Assembly (NCBI RefSeq): GCF_000716715.1
Contig: NZ_JNYJ01000018.1
Span: 62,001 to 126,000, forward strand
DNA length: 64,000 bases
Reading direction: 5' to 3'
DNA from: Dactylosporangium aurantiacum
GTDB taxonomy: Bacteria; Actinomycetota; Actinomycetes; Mycobacteriales; Micromonosporaceae
A program made the translations under genes and the position numbers. Each line of letters opens with the position of its first letter. Positions within the stretch are counted from its first letter, which is position 1. This document shows, one piece after another, positions 35,633 through 44,902 of this stretch. The notes beneath the pieces are model-generated. The model was not told where the DNA came from. It searched no databases and worked only from the letters and a program-made list of their open reading frames with translations.

Positions 35633-36688
35633 CCGTACCGACTGGCGGACGACCACGTGCGTGCCCAGCACCACGTGGTCGTCAGCGCCGCCGGCGCGGT
35701 CGCGTTGCAGTGCCAGGCGCACGGCGGTGCGGCCCAGCTCGTCATGAGGGACGTGGGTGGTGGTCAGGCCGATGTCGGTGGCCGGGGGCAGGTCGTCGTA
35801 CCCCATCAACGAGATGTCCTCGGGGATGCGCAGGCCGTGCTCGTGCAGTGCCTGCCGGCCGCCGGCGGCGAGCTGGTCGTTGGCCGCGAACACTGCCGTG
35901 AAGTCCGGCTCGGCCGCGCGCAGCCGCTCGCGCATCAGCCGGTAGCCTTCCTGCCGCTCCAGCGCCCCACCGGCCAGCACCAGCCCCGGATCCTCTGGCA
36001 CCCCGTGCGCGGCGAGCGCCTCGCGGTAGCCGGCGATCCGGCCTTCGGAGGTCGTGTAGCCGGGCTTGTGGCCGAGGTACAGGATGCGCCGGTGCCCCGC
36101 GGACAGCAGGTGGCCCGTGGCGGCACGCGCCCCGCCGGTGTTGTCGTAGTCGACCACGATCGCTGGCACGTCCGGGCCGGGTGCCGGCCGCCCGCACAGC
36201 ACCAGCTGCGACCCGGCGGCGGCCAGAGCGCGGGCGTACTCGCCGACCCGCCGGCGGTATTCGTCATTGTCCACGACGTTGCCGATCAGGATGACCGCCT
36301 CGGCGTGCTCCTCCAGCATGAGCTTCAACGCGCCGAGCTCCCGGCGCAGATCGCCGCCGGTGGTGCTGATCAGGCAGAGCCGGCCCTCCTGCGCGGCCTG
36401 CGTCTCCACCGCCTGCGCGACGTGCGCGTAGAACGGTGACACGACCGAGCTGACGACGATCGCCACGCTCTTGGTGCTGATCCCCGCGAGGGCCCGGGCG
36501 TGGCTGTTGACGACGTAGTCGAGGTCGCGGACCGCGCGCATGACCCGGGTGCGGGTGGCGGCGGCGGTCGGATACGTGCCGCCGAGCACCCGGGACACCG
36601 TGGCGATGGACACGCCGGCGGCCTTGGCCACGTCGCGGATCGTGGCACGGCGGTCGGCGGGTTCCGCCGAAGCGGCGCGGCGCGGCAT
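35618..36688 (-). CDS. LacI-family regulator of the rhamnogalacturonan genes
   Basis: A 356-residue LacI regulator. The HTH is TIRDVAKAAGVSIATVSRVL, the hinge LDYVVNSHARALAGISTKSVAI, and the effector domain ends ISLMGYDDLPPATDIGLTTT. The gene lies downstream of the isomerase and DUF2264 genes on the same strand. Its own start is preceded by the palindrome CAGTAACCGCTTACTG at 36713-36728, so it is probably autoregulated and binds the same sites at 38585, 39470 and 39555. Confidence 0.92.
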   Translation of the reverse strand: MPRRAASAEPADRRATIRDVAKAAGVSIATVSRVLGGTYPTAAATRTRVMRAVRDLDYVVNSHARALAGISTKSVAIVVSSVVSPFYAHVAQAVETQAAQEGRLCLISTTGGDLRRELGALKLMLEEHAEAVILIGNVVDNDEYRRRVGEYARALAAAGSQLVLCGRPAPGPDVPAIVVDYDNTGGARAATGHLLSAGHRRILYLGHKPGYTTSEGRIAGYREALAAHGVPEDPGLVLAGGALERQEGYRLMRERLRAAEPDFTAVFAANDQLAAGGRQALHEHGLRIPEDISLMGYDDLPPATDIGLTTTHVPHDELGRTAVRLALQRDRAGGADDHVVLGTHVVVRQSVRPLTG

Positions 36689-36712
36689 GTGGCCTCCGGA
36701 GAGAAACAGCGT

Positions 36713-36728
36713 CAGTAACCGCTTACTG
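36713..36728 (-). promoter_or_regulatory. LacI operator overlapping the DUF2264 stop codon
   Basis: CAGTAACCGCTTACTG is a near-perfect 16-bp palindrome 25 bases upstream of the lacI start. The TAA of the DUF2264 gene (36723-36725) lies inside it. Confidence 0.7.
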
Positions 36729-38549
36729 TAGCGGGCCTCCGGGCCGGACGGTGATCGCGGCGCCGCCGGCCAGGCGGATGGTGGCCGTGAAGCCTTCGAC
36801 GCCCACCAGCACCGGTTCGGCGGCCGGCGCGCCGGTGAGCCCGACCAGGCTCACGTACATGGCGGTCCCGCCGGGGTGCTGGGCGTGCAGCAGCGGCGTG
36901 GCGGCGTGCGCGCCGAAGGCGTTGGCGTCCGTGGCCCGGACCAGGCCGGTGCCGGTGAACCCGTGCAGTGAGCGCAGCGAGCTGGTCAGCCCGTCGGTCC
37001 GTGCTACCCCTCCCGGCATCAGCTGTGGGGGCGACGCGCCGGCGAGGGCGTGCCCCGCCTCGCGGACGACGGACCCGGCGGGCGCGTCGAGCAGGTGCAC
37101 CCGCACCTCGAACGGCCCGTCCACGACCGAGGCGGTCTCGACCCGGACCAGTCCGTCGGCCCAGCGCGACACCGCGACCTGGTCGCTGATGTGCAGCCGT
37201 TGGATGCGGCGGCGTTGGTACCGGCGGCCGTCGGGGCCGATCACGACGAGCTGGCTGTCGAACGAGGAGGTGTCCAGGACCGGGCCGCTGTGCGTGGAGT
37301 ACGCCAGGTGCGTGTAGTTCGGGTCGGGGCCGCTGTCCGCCGGCTGCCGCGCTGCCCGGTCGCTGCCGTGGTTGACCAGTCGCACGATCCCGTCGGCGCG
37401 GGTGCCGTGCACCAGCCAGCCCGGGGCCGGCAGCGCGGCGGTGAAGTTCCGCTCGTCGATCGGGGCGGGCCGCTCCGTCGCGGTCCAGACGGGGTGGTCG
37501 GCCGGCAGCAGCAGTCCCAGGAACCCCTTCGAGGCCCAGTACGGCGACGCCGGCCCCGAGTACGCCTGCGCGATGGGTCGGAATGCGCCGTGCCAGCCCA
37601 GCGGCAGCAGCCCCCGGTGGTCCGGTGCGCCGCGGTCCACGAAGTGCCGCAGGTTGCCGCTGGCGAGGCGGCGGGTGACGCCGGGCGGTAGGGGAGTGCC
37701 GCCGGTGAGCGCGCCCAGCCACAGCGGGGCGGCGGTGGCGAACCGGTAGGTCAGCGACCGGCCCTGGTGCATCGGCGCGCCGTCCGCGGCGAAGAGCAGC
37801 TGGTACTGCGCCAGGAACAGCCGCAGCCGCTCGGCGTAGCGCTCCGCCCGTGCGGTGTCGCCGGCCATGCGCGCCCACAGCGCCGGGTACAGGTGCATCG
37901 CCCAGCCGCAGTAGTGGTCGAAGTTCTGGCCGGCGCCGTCGCTGTACCAGCCGTCCCCGGCGTACCAGCGTTCGATCCGCTCCAGGCCGCCCTCGATTTC
38001 CGCCGGGTCGTGCGGGCCGCCGACGGTGGCGAGGAACTGCTCGACGATCACCTGGAACAGCACCCAGTTGGAGTCCGGCGTGCGCCGCCCGACGAACCCG
38101 GCGAGCCAGCCGACGACCCGCTCGCGCTCGTCCTGGCCGAGCCGGTCGAAGATCCAGGGCCGGGTCTCGTGCAGCGCCACGGCGATCGACGCCGCCTCGA
38201 CCAGCGGCTGCGCCATGTCCCGCAGTGCCGGCCAGGCGTACGGATGGTGCGGGTCGGTGCCGGCGACCAGGCCGCGCCGGTACCGATCCAGGAGGTCTTC
38301 CATGCCTGCCCCGTCCGCGCCGGCGATGCGGAACGCGGCGAGCAGGAATGTGCGCGCGAAGCCCTCAAGGCCGTCGCTGATGACGCCCGCCTGCGAGGCG
38401 CGACCCGGCAGCCGGAACTGCGCGAAGTCCGGTGCGGCGTATGGCACCACCCTTGCCAGCAGGGTGTCGGCAGTGGCCTCCCAGTGCGCCCGGGTCCAGC
38501 CGGTGATCGGCGACAGTGTCCGGTCCTCCGGCGGGAGCTGCATGTGCAT
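36723..38549 (-). CDS. DUF2264 family protein
   Basis: A 608-residue cytoplasmic protein of the DUF2264 family, which is common in pectin and rhamnogalacturonan loci and has no firmly known reaction. LEGFARTFLLAAFRIAGADG, DSNWVLFQVIVEQFLATVGG and GDGWYSDGAGQNFDHYCGWA belong to an (alpha/alpha) toroid-like N-terminal ~400 residues, and the C-terminal third is beta-rich. I chose ATG 38549 because a TAGAAT -10 hexamer at 38563-38558 points to transcription starting at or next to that ATG (leaderless). GTG 38573 is the longer alternative. The toroid with Tyr/His/Asp clusters fits an unsaturated-glycosyl hydrolase or lyase role, but this is inference. Confidence 0.82.
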   Translation of the reverse strand: MHMQLPPEDRTLSPITGWTRAHWEATADTLLARVVPYAAPDFAQFRLPGRASQAGVISDGLEGFARTFLLAAFRIAGADGAGMEDLLDRYRRGLVAGTDPHHPYAWPALRDMAQPLVEAASIAVALHETRPWIFDRLGQDERERVVGWLAGFVGRRTPDSNWVLFQVIVEQFLATVGGPHDPAEIEGGLERIERWYAGDGWYSDGAGQNFDHYCGWAMHLYPALWARMAGDTARAERYAERLRLFLAQYQLLFAADGAPMHQGRSLTYRFATAAPLWLGALTGGTPLPPGVTRRLASGNLRHFVDRGAPDHRGLLPLGWHGAFRPIAQAYSGPASPYWASKGFLGLLLPADHPVWTATERPAPIDERNFTAALPAPGWLVHGTRADGIVRLVNHGSDRAARQPADSGPDPNYTHLAYSTHSGPVLDTSSFDSQLVVIGPDGRRYQRRRIQRLHISDQVAVSRWADGLVRVETASVVDGPFEVRVHLLDAPAGSVVREAGHALAGASPPQLMPGGVARTDGLTSSLRSLHGFTGTGLVRATDANAFGAHAATPLLHAQHPGGTAMYVSLVGLTGAPAAEPVLVGVEGFTATIRLAGGAAITVRPGGPLQ

Positions 38550-38557
38550 GGGACCGG

Positions 38558-38600
38558 ATTCTACGAGTTTCACACCGGGTTGGACAGTAACCGTTTACTG
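38558..38600 (-). promoter_or_regulatory. Internal promoter and LacI operator before DUF2264
   Basis: CAGTAACCGTTTACTG at 38585-38600 lies wholly within the last codons of the isomerase gene. Downstream on the minus strand TGTCCA, 17 bp, TAGAAT (38563-38558) is a good promoter. Its start point would fall at the ATG 38549. Confidence 0.62.
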
Positions 38601-39361
38601 GCCGCGATCGCCTCGTCGATGGGAGCGGCGTCGGCGTACCACCGGGCCTCGTGCTCCAGCACGACCGGTCCGGCGAACCCTATGCCGGTGGCGGCCCGGA
38701 GGATGTCGCGCAGCGGGACCGCGCCCTGCCCCGGCACCAGTGGACGCCGCTGCTGCGGACTGGCGGCGTCCTTGATCTGGACCTCCGCGAGCCATGGGGC
38801 GAGGGCCGCCGCGGTCCGCGCGACGGTCTCACCGGCCCGCCACGGGTGCATCGCGTCCCAGATCGCCCCGGCGGCCGGTACCGTGGCGCCGGCCGCGTGC
38901 AGCAGCGCGGCGAGGTCCCCGCCGCGCAGGAACGCGTCGTGGGTCTCCACCAGCAGCCGGACGCCACTGCCGGCCGCCGTTTCTACCGCGCCGGCCAGCG
39001 CCTCCGCGGCCGGGCCGGTCCAGCGTTCGACGTCGCCTTCGCCGCCGGGCATGAGCCGGAGCGCCGGCGCCCCGAGGTCGAGCGCGAGCTGCAGGTGCTC
39101 CCGCAGGCCGGGGGCGCCGTCGGTGAGCCGGACGTAGGTCGCCAGGCCGGCCACGCCGATACCGGCGTCCGTCAGCAGCCGCCGAGCGGCCCGCCGCGCT
39201 GCCGTGCCGATACCGGCGTGTACCGGCTCGTCCTCGGCGCAGCGCAGCTGCACGTACCGGACCTCGTGCCGGGTCAGCAACTCGGCCACGGCGGCGAGGG
39301 GCAGCCCCGGAAAGCCGAGTGTGGACACCGCGAACGGCACCGGCGTCACGGTCGCGTCCAA
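38570..39361 (-). CDS. Sugar phosphate isomerase/epimerase-like TIM-barrel protein
   Basis: A 263-residue AP-endonuclease-2/xylose-isomerase-like barrel. VSTLGFPGLPLAAVAELLTR, VRYVQLRCAEDEPVHAGIG, LLVETHDAFLRGGD, AIWDAMHPWRAGET and VVLEHEARWYADAAPIDEAI line up with this superfamily; the E, D, H and E in the last three are the expected metal ligands. It would isomerise or epimerise a keto sugar, substrate unknown. The start is TTG 39361; GTG 39349 is an alternative. It is transcribed divergently from the PL9 gene, and its promoter region carries the LacI operator at 39470-39485. Confidence 0.78.
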   Translation of the reverse strand: MDATVTPVPFAVSTLGFPGLPLAAVAELLTRHEVRYVQLRCAEDEPVHAGIGTAARRAARRLLTDAGIGVAGLATYVRLTDGAPGLREHLQLALDLGAPALRLMPGGEGDVERWTGPAAEALAGAVETAAGSGVRLLVETHDAFLRGGDLAALLHAAGATVPAAGAIWDAMHPWRAGETVARTAAALAPWLAEVQIKDAASPQQRRPLVPGQGAVPLRDILRAATGIGFAGPVVLEHEARWYADAAPIDEAIAASKRLLSNPV

Positions 39362-39791
39362 CGCTGGTTCGCCGCCGCGGCCGCGACGGCCGGCACCGAT
39401 CGTAGGGAAAGTTTCACGGCGACCCTTCCTCCGGGTGGCTTGCGGCCGGCCATGGCTGCCGTCAACCGATGGTAAGCGGTTACTGAGCTAGACCGAACCG
39501 GCGACGGTGCGTGAATCGCGGCGTCGGGCTTGACATTGCCCGTATTCGTCAGCACTGTAACCGTTTACCAGGACCGGTCAGAGAAGCCCCCGCTGCACGG
39601 CGGGTCGGCCGGCCGGGTGCTTCGACCGCCGGTGAGGTAACCGCCACCTTGCCGGTGACCCCGCGATGTGAGCGCTCACGACACGCCGCTCCGCCATCGA
39701 CGACACCGCCACGGCCCGGACGCCCGCCCGCCGACCGCCCAGGGCGGGGCGTCACCGGCACGCCGCCGGCAACACCCCCGAAGGAGTCACC
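39362..39791. promoter_or_regulatory. Divergent intergenic region isomerase / PL9 with three operators
   Basis: The LacI palindromes TGGTAAGCGGTTACTG (39470-39485) and CTGTAACCGTTTACCA (39555-39570) are 85 bases apart. A plus promoter TTGACA (39530-39535) has its -10 (about 39553-39560) inside the second site. Farther down, TGTGAGCGCTCACG (39667-39680) is a different, lac-operator-like palindrome that recurs at 44996. No gene is visible in the 430 bases. Confidence 0.68.
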
Positions 39792-41537
39792 GTGCCCAGA
39801 CACCGGCGCAGGATCGCGGCAACTGCCGTGCTCGCGCTCGCCGTGACGGCAGGCGCCGTCGCGGTCCTGACCGCGTCCATGACGGCCGGCAACGCGGCCG
39901 CCGCCCGGACGTTCTACGTAGCCCCGACCGGCAGCGACGGCGCCGCCGGGACGCAGGCCGCCCCGTGGGCGTCCATCGCCCACGCGCAGAGCGTCGCCCA
40001 GCCCGGCGACACCGTCTACTTCCGCGGCGGCACCTACGCCTACACCCGCGCGAACAGCACCTGCGCGAGCTCCACCGCCAGGGTCGACGTGGTGACCCTG
40101 AGCAAGAGCGGCAGCTCCGGCAGCCCGATCCGGTATTGGGCCTACCCCGGCGAGAAACCGGTCTTCGACTTCAACCGGGTCACCGACGGCTGCCGCATCA
40201 AGGGCATCGACGTCACCGCCAGCTGGGTCCACCTCAGAGGGCTCGAGGTCACCGGCGTACGGCAGAACAACAACCTCAACCACGAGTCCTGGGGCATCTG
40301 GATCTCCGGCAGCAACAACACCTTCGAGCAGCTCAACACCCACCACCACATGGGTCCCGGCCTGTTCATCAACGGCGGCGCCGGCAACCTCGTGCTCAAC
40401 TCCGACTCCCACGACAACTACGACGCCAACAGCTCCAACGGCGCCGGTGAGAGCGGCGACGGCTTCGGCTCGCACTACACGCCGGCCGGCAGCCCGCCGA
40501 ACGTGTTCCGCGGTTGCCGGGCCTGGTGGAACTCCGACGACGGCTTCGACCTCATCTCCACCTACTCGCCGGTGACGATCGAGAACTCGTGGGCGTGGCG
40601 CAACGGGTACATCCCGGGCACCACGACGTCGTCGGGCAACGGCAACGGCTTCAAGGTCGGCGGGTTCGGCGGCGACTACGACGCCGGCGCGGTCAAGCAC
40701 ACGGTGCGCTTCTCGGTCGCGTTCCTGAACAAGGCGGCCGGCTTCTACTCCAACCACCACCCGGTTGCCAACGACTACTTCAACAACACCGGCTACGGCA
40801 ACCACCCGGACTTCAACATGCTGGGCGTCAACTCGGCCGGCGCTGCGGTCGGCCGGGGCACCCTGCGCAACAACGTCGCCTACACCGGGACGCTGACGTC
40901 GAACATGACCGGCACCAGTTCCGCGAACAACTCCTGGGACCTGGGCCTGACCCTGAACGACGCCCAGTTCCAGAGCGTGTCGACCACCGGCTGGGACGCA
41001 CCCCGCCAGGCCGACGGCAGCCTGCCCGTGCTGCCCAACCTGCGCCCCACCGCGAACAGCACCCTGGTCGACAAGGGCACCGACGTCGGCCTGCCCTACA
41101 CCGGCCGGGCACCGGATCTCGGCGCCTTCGAGCAGCCCGGCGCCACACCGCAGGCCGGGCGGTACGAGGCGGAGTCGGCGCCGGCGGTGTGTCAGGGCAC
41201 GATCGACTCGGACCGGGGTGGGTTCTCCGGTAGTGGCTACTGCAACGGCAACGCGGCGGTGGGTGCGTACGCGCGGTTCACGGTGAACGCTGCGGCGGCC
41301 GGTACGGCGACGGTGGGGATCCGCTGGGCGAACGGTGCGACGGCGGCCCGGCCGGCGAACGTCGTGGTGAACGGTGCCACCGTCGCCTCGGCGCAGTTCG
41401 CCTCCACCGGTGCCTGGACCACCTGGACCACGACAACGGTGACGGTGCCGGTGAACGCGGGCAGCAACACCGTCCGCCTCGACCCGACCACCGCCAACGG
41501 CCTGCCCAACATCGACTACCTCGACGTGAGGATCTGA
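39792..41537 (+). CDS. Secreted PL9 pectate lyase with CBM35
   Basis: A 581-residue secreted enzyme. The Sec signal covers residues 1-38 (cleavage near NAAAA). FYVAPTGSDGAAGTQAAPWA starts the PL9 beta-helix. DSHDNYD (205-211), SGDGFGSHY (221-229) and WNSDDGFD (246-253) supply calcium-binding Asp, and K288 in GNGFKVGG is the expected catalytic lysine. The catalytic domain ends with APDLGAFEQPG. Residues ~452-581 are a CBM35-like module that probably binds uronic acid-containing pectin. It would make endolytic cuts in polygalacturonan. GTG 39792 has AAGGAG upstream. The next gene starts one base after its stop. Confidence 0.9.
   Translation: MPRHRRRIAATAVLALAVTAGAVAVLTASMTAGNAAAARTFYVAPTGSDGAAGTQAAPWASIAHAQSVAQPGDTVYFRGGTYAYTRANSTCASSTARVDVVTLSKSGSSGSPIRYWAYPGEKPVFDFNRVTDGCRIKGIDVTASWVHLRGLEVTGVRQNNNLNHESWGIWISGSNNTFEQLNTHHHMGPGLFINGGAGNLVLNSDSHDNYDANSSNGAGESGDGFGSHYTPAGSPPNVFRGCRAWWNSDDGFDLISTYSPVTIENSWAWRNGYIPGTTTSSGNGNGFKVGGFGGDYDAGAVKHTVRFSVAFLNKAAGFYSNHHPVANDYFNNTGYGNHPDFNMLGVNSAGAAVGRGTLRNNVAYTGTLTSNMTGTSSANNSWDLGLTLNDAQFQSVSTTGWDAPRQADGSLPVLPNLRPTANSTLVDKGTDVGLPYTGRAPDLGAFEQPGATPQAGRYEAESAPAVCQGTIDSDRGGFSGSGYCNGNAAVGAYARFTVNAAAAGTATVGIRWANGATAARPANVVVNGATVASAQFASTGAWTTWTTTTVTVPVNAGSNTVRLDPTTANGLPNIDYLDVRI
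41151..41534 (+). repeat. CBM35 coding module, copy 1
   Basis: DNA of this module is almost the same as copy 2 (43490-43872), for example over 41194-41290 versus 43533-43629, while the catalytic parts of the two genes are unrelated. This points to module shuffling or gene conversion. Confidence 0.75.
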
Positions 41538-41538
41538 C

Positions 41539-43878
41539 ATGCGTACCCATCGAAGGATGACCAGGAAGGGCAGGCTGGCCGCCGCGGCGCTGCTGTTCGT
41601 GTCGGTGGCGGCGGCCGGAGGGCTGGCGCACGCCGCGACGTCCGGCGACGACGCCCCGGCCGACGCCCTGACCGGCCTGTACGACACCGTCGCGGGCTAC
41701 TCCGCCGAGGACTACACTGCCGCGTCCTGGTCGCAGTTCGCGGCGACCAGAAGCACCGCGTCGACGCTCGTGCAGGCCAAGGGCAAGACGACCGGCGACC
41801 GCACTGCCGTGCGGACGAAGCTGCAGACCGCCGCCGACGGCCTGGTGATGGTCCGCGGGCTGAAGAGCCTGGTCGCCGACTACCGGACCCGACCCGCCGG
41901 GCGGTACACCAGCGAGTCCTCGGCACGGCTCACCGCGGCCCTGGACACCGCGGCCGAGGTCGCCGCGAACCCGTCGGCGACCGCGTCGCAGGTTGCCACC
42001 GCCAAGACGGCCCTGACCAGCGCGGCCGGCAGCCTCGTCGCCGCGGACGAGGGGACCTTCCAGACGATCACGAACAACACCTTCTGGAACGACACCAGCG
42101 GCAACCCGATCTACTCCCAGGGCGGCGGTGTCTTCAAGTTCGGCGACACCTATTACTGGTACGGCGTGCACTACCTCGGCGCCGAGCACTACCGCACGAA
42201 CCCGACGAAGAAGTTCGACAACGAGGTCACGTTCGTCGCCATCCCGGTCTACTCGTCCAAGGACCTGGTGAACTGGAAGTTCGAGCGCAACGTCGCCACC
42301 ACCTCGACCACCCTGCCCGGCGGTGGCCGGCTCGGCGGCTGGGTCGGGCGCCTCGGCGTGTCCTACAACGAGAACACCGGCAAGTACGTGCTGGTCGCGC
42401 AAGGGCCCGGTGGCGTGGTCTTCCTGCGCGGCGACTCACCGACCGACACGTTCGACGGCGCCGCCGTGCAGGGCCAGATCGTCAACTCGCCGACCCCGGG
42501 CACCGGCGACCAGACGATCTTCACCGACGACAACGGCAAGGACTACCTGATCTTCTCCAACGCCTCGGGACGCTCCCGGACGTTCGTCGCGAAGCTCCGG
42601 GAGTCCGACTCCCTGGCGGTGGAGCCCGCGGTGGAGATCGCCCATGCCGCGGCCGGCCGGGAAGGCAACGCGATGTTCAAGCTCGACGGCAAGTACTACG
42701 CGGCGTCCTCGGACCTGCACGGCTGGAACTCCTCCGTCACGCACGTGGTCGAGTCGACGACGAGCAACATTCAGGGCGCCTACACCACCGAGTACACGAT
42801 GCAGGGCACCGAGCTGGACTACAGCCACGTGACGCAGACCGGCTTCTTCGTCACAGTGAACGGCACCAAGCAGCGCACCGTTATCTTCGCCGGCGACCGC
42901 TGGGCGGACTTCGCCTGGAACGGCATCGGCTACAACCAGTGGATGCCGGTGGACAAGACCGGGTCGCGGCCGCAGTTCCACTCGCTGAGCCAGTGGCAGT
43001 TCAACGCAACGACGGGGGAGTGGCGGGTCGGGCCGCAGAACAACTACATCCTCAACCCCGAGTTCGCCGCCGACCGCATCACCACCACCACGCTGACCGG
43101 CTGGACCAACTTCCGCGACTCCGGCCCGACCTCGTTCGTGACCAACGTCGCCGGTGCCAACGGCACCCGGTTCGCCCTGCAGATCGGCGCCGGGCAGGCG
43201 TACTCCGGCGGCGTGCGGCAGCAGGTGACCCTGCCGGCCGGGACCTACACCCTGGCCACGTACGCCAAGACGTCCGGCTCGCTGAGCACCGCGCAGGTGA
43301 CGGTCACCGACGCCACCGGCGCGGTCCGTACCCTGTCCATCCCGGCCTCCAGCGGCTGGACCCGCCGCGAAGCGACGAACCTGCAGCTGGCAGCCGGCAC
43401 CGCGACAATCACCGTCAAGGCCGCCAGTGGCAACGGCTACCTCTCCGTCGACGGCCTCTCCCTCGTCAAGACGTCCGGTGGGACCCCGCAGGCCGGACGG
43501 TACGAGGCGGAGACCGCGCCGGCGGTGTGCCAAGGGACGATCGACTCGGACCGGGGTGGGTTCTCCGGCAGCGGCTATTGCAACGGCAACGCGGCGGTGG
43601 GTGCCTACGCGCAGTTCACGGTGAACGCCGTCGCGGCCGGCACGGCGACGGTCGGGATCCGCTGGGCCAACGGCGCCACCTCCGCCCGTCCGGCGAACGT
43701 CGTCGTCAACGGCGCCACGGTCACCTCGGGGCAGTTCGCCTCGACCGGCGCGTGGAACACCTGGTCCACGACGACGGTGGCCGTGCCGGTCAACGCCGGC
43801 AGCAACACGATTCGCATCGACCCGACCACCGCCAACGGCCTGCCCAACATCGACTACCTCGACGTGTCGGCCGGCTGA
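41539..43878 (+). CDS. Secreted GH43 glycosidase with CBM35
   Basis: A 779-residue secreted protein. The signal peptide covers 1-32. A helical FIVAR-like stretch lies near 100-175 (ATASQVATAKTALTSAAGSL). A five-bladed GH43 propeller follows at ~180-500 (DTSGNPIYSQGGGVFKFGDT, SSKDLVNWKFERNV, GDQTIFTDDNGKDYLIFSNA). Next come a beta-sandwich carbohydrate-binding domain (~505-650) and a CBM35-like module (~655-779). The GGGVFKFGDTYYWYG start resembles exo-1,3-galactanase-type GH43 branches, so galactan side chains of pectin are a likely target; arabinan cannot be excluded. Its end overlaps the convergent PaaX-type gene by 25 bases. Confidence 0.86.
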   Translation: MRTHRRMTRKGRLAAAALLFVSVAAAGGLAHAATSGDDAPADALTGLYDTVAGYSAEDYTAASWSQFAATRSTASTLVQAKGKTTGDRTAVRTKLQTAADGLVMVRGLKSLVADYRTRPAGRYTSESSARLTAALDTAAEVAANPSATASQVATAKTALTSAAGSLVAADEGTFQTITNNTFWNDTSGNPIYSQGGGVFKFGDTYYWYGVHYLGAEHYRTNPTKKFDNEVTFVAIPVYSSKDLVNWKFERNVATTSTTLPGGGRLGGWVGRLGVSYNENTGKYVLVAQGPGGVVFLRGDSPTDTFDGAAVQGQIVNSPTPGTGDQTIFTDDNGKDYLIFSNASGRSRTFVAKLRESDSLAVEPAVEIAHAAAGREGNAMFKLDGKYYAASSDLHGWNSSVTHVVESTTSNIQGAYTTEYTMQGTELDYSHVTQTGFFVTVNGTKQRTVIFAGDRWADFAWNGIGYNQWMPVDKTGSRPQFHSLSQWQFNATTGEWRVGPQNNYILNPEFAADRITTTTLTGWTNFRDSGPTSFVTNVAGANGTRFALQIGAGQAYSGGVRQQVTLPAGTYTLATYAKTSGSLSTAQVTVTDATGAVRTLSIPASSGWTRREATNLQLAAGTATITVKAASGNGYLSVDGLSLVKTSGGTPQAGRYEAETAPAVCQGTIDSDRGGFSGSGYCNGNAAVGAYAQFTVNAVAAGTATVGIRWANGATSARPANVVVNGATVTSGQFASTGAWNTWSTTTVAVPVNAGSNTIRIDPTTANGLPNIDYLDVSAG
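43490..43872 (+). repeat. CBM35 coding module, copy 2
   Basis: Near-duplicate at DNA level of copy 1 (41151-41534), including the stretch for DRGGFSGSGYCNGNAAVGAY. Confidence 0.75.
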
Positions 43879-44873
43879 GCGCCAGGGCGGGGCGGGGCGC
43901 TCCCGGCGTCCTGCCCCGCCGGGCGGACACCGGCGGCCATGGCGGCGACGGTGTGTGCCCGCACGTCTGGGCAGGGTTCGCCCGTCATGCCGGTGACCGT
44001 GCCGCGCACGTGCTGCTGCGCGGGCTCCAGCAGCCCGTCGTAGATGGCAACGAAGATCTCCCGGGCGTGCCGGCGCGGCCAGTCGGGCGGCATCAGCCGG
44101 TCGGGGATCATCGGATCGAGGATAGGGAACTTGCGGTACACGTTCATCACCTCTGTGCGGGCGCGCACGGCGGCGGCGCCAGTGATCGCGCCGGCCGCCG
44201 CCCGCGGCAGCAGCGCGCCCCACCGGTCGACGAAGGCCGCGTACTCCTTCGCGATCGCGGGCAGGTCCCACGCCTCGACCGGGTGGCGGTCGAACTCCGT
44301 GCCGAGGTCCTCGTGCCGGGCGCGGAACACCGTCACGGAGCCGAGCGCGGCGGCCGACAGCGCCGCCTTCGCCTCCGGAGGCAGGGGGTCGGGGGAGATC
44401 CACGCACCGTCGTACAGGGGCGCGAAGCGGCTCCACCGCAGGTGGTCGCGCAGGACCCGGCGGCGGGTGCTCTCCTGCTCCGGGATGGAGAACAGCACGA
44501 CCGTCCACACACCGTCCCAGGACATCGGATCGGCGCCGTCGCGGGCGATCGCGACGCCGCCCTTGGACAGGTCGGTCGCGGCGCTTGCGGTCAGCCGGTA
44601 CGCGCTGCGCCGCCCATGGCGGCTGATCTCGAGCACGCCGCGGCGCGACAGCCTGCTGATCGAGGTTCTGGCCGCGCCGCCGGTCACGCCGAACTCGCCG
44701 AGCAGGGCGACGATGGCCGCCGAGGGCAGCCAGGCGCGGGTGCTCGCGGTGTAGTCGGCGACGAGGGTGACCGCCAGGCCTTGGGCGGAGGTCTCCGGCT
44801 GCCGTCGCGGCCGTCGGGCCGGACCGGTGAGGGCCTCGGGGAAGATCTCCTCGATGTCGAACGGGCGGACCAC
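43854..44873 (-). CDS. PaaX-family transcriptional regulator
   Basis: A 339-residue regulator of the PaaX family. The N-terminal winged helix (VALLGEFGVTGGAARTSISR, then LSRRGVLEISRHGRRSAYRL) is followed by the central Cas2-like fold (WTVVLFSIPEQESTRRRVLR) and the C-terminal helical domain (RTEVMNVYRKFPILDPMIPD). GTG 44873 with GGGAG close upstream was chosen over ATG 44933. PaaX proteins usually sense acyl-CoA compounds, so its place inside a pectin secretome is unexpected. It is divergent from the PL11 gene. The palindrome TACAGGAACTGTA lies just before its start and may be its own operator. Confidence 0.87.
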   Translation of the reverse strand: MVRPFDIEEIFPEALTGPARRPRRQPETSAQGLAVTLVADYTASTRAWLPSAAIVALLGEFGVTGGAARTSISRLSRRGVLEISRHGRRSAYRLTASAATDLSKGGVAIARDGADPMSWDGVWTVVLFSIPEQESTRRRVLRDHLRWSRFAPLYDGAWISPDPLPPEAKAALSAAALGSVTVFRARHEDLGTEFDRHPVEAWDLPAIAKEYAAFVDRWGALLPRAAAGAITGAAAVRARTEVMNVYRKFPILDPMIPDRLMPPDWPRRHAREIFVAIYDGLLEPAQQHVRGTVTGMTGEPCPDVRAHTVAAMAAGVRPAGQDAGSAPPRPGAQPADTSR

Positions 44874-44902
44874 GGTGCTCCCGGCATGGGGTGTGTGCAA
44901 CT

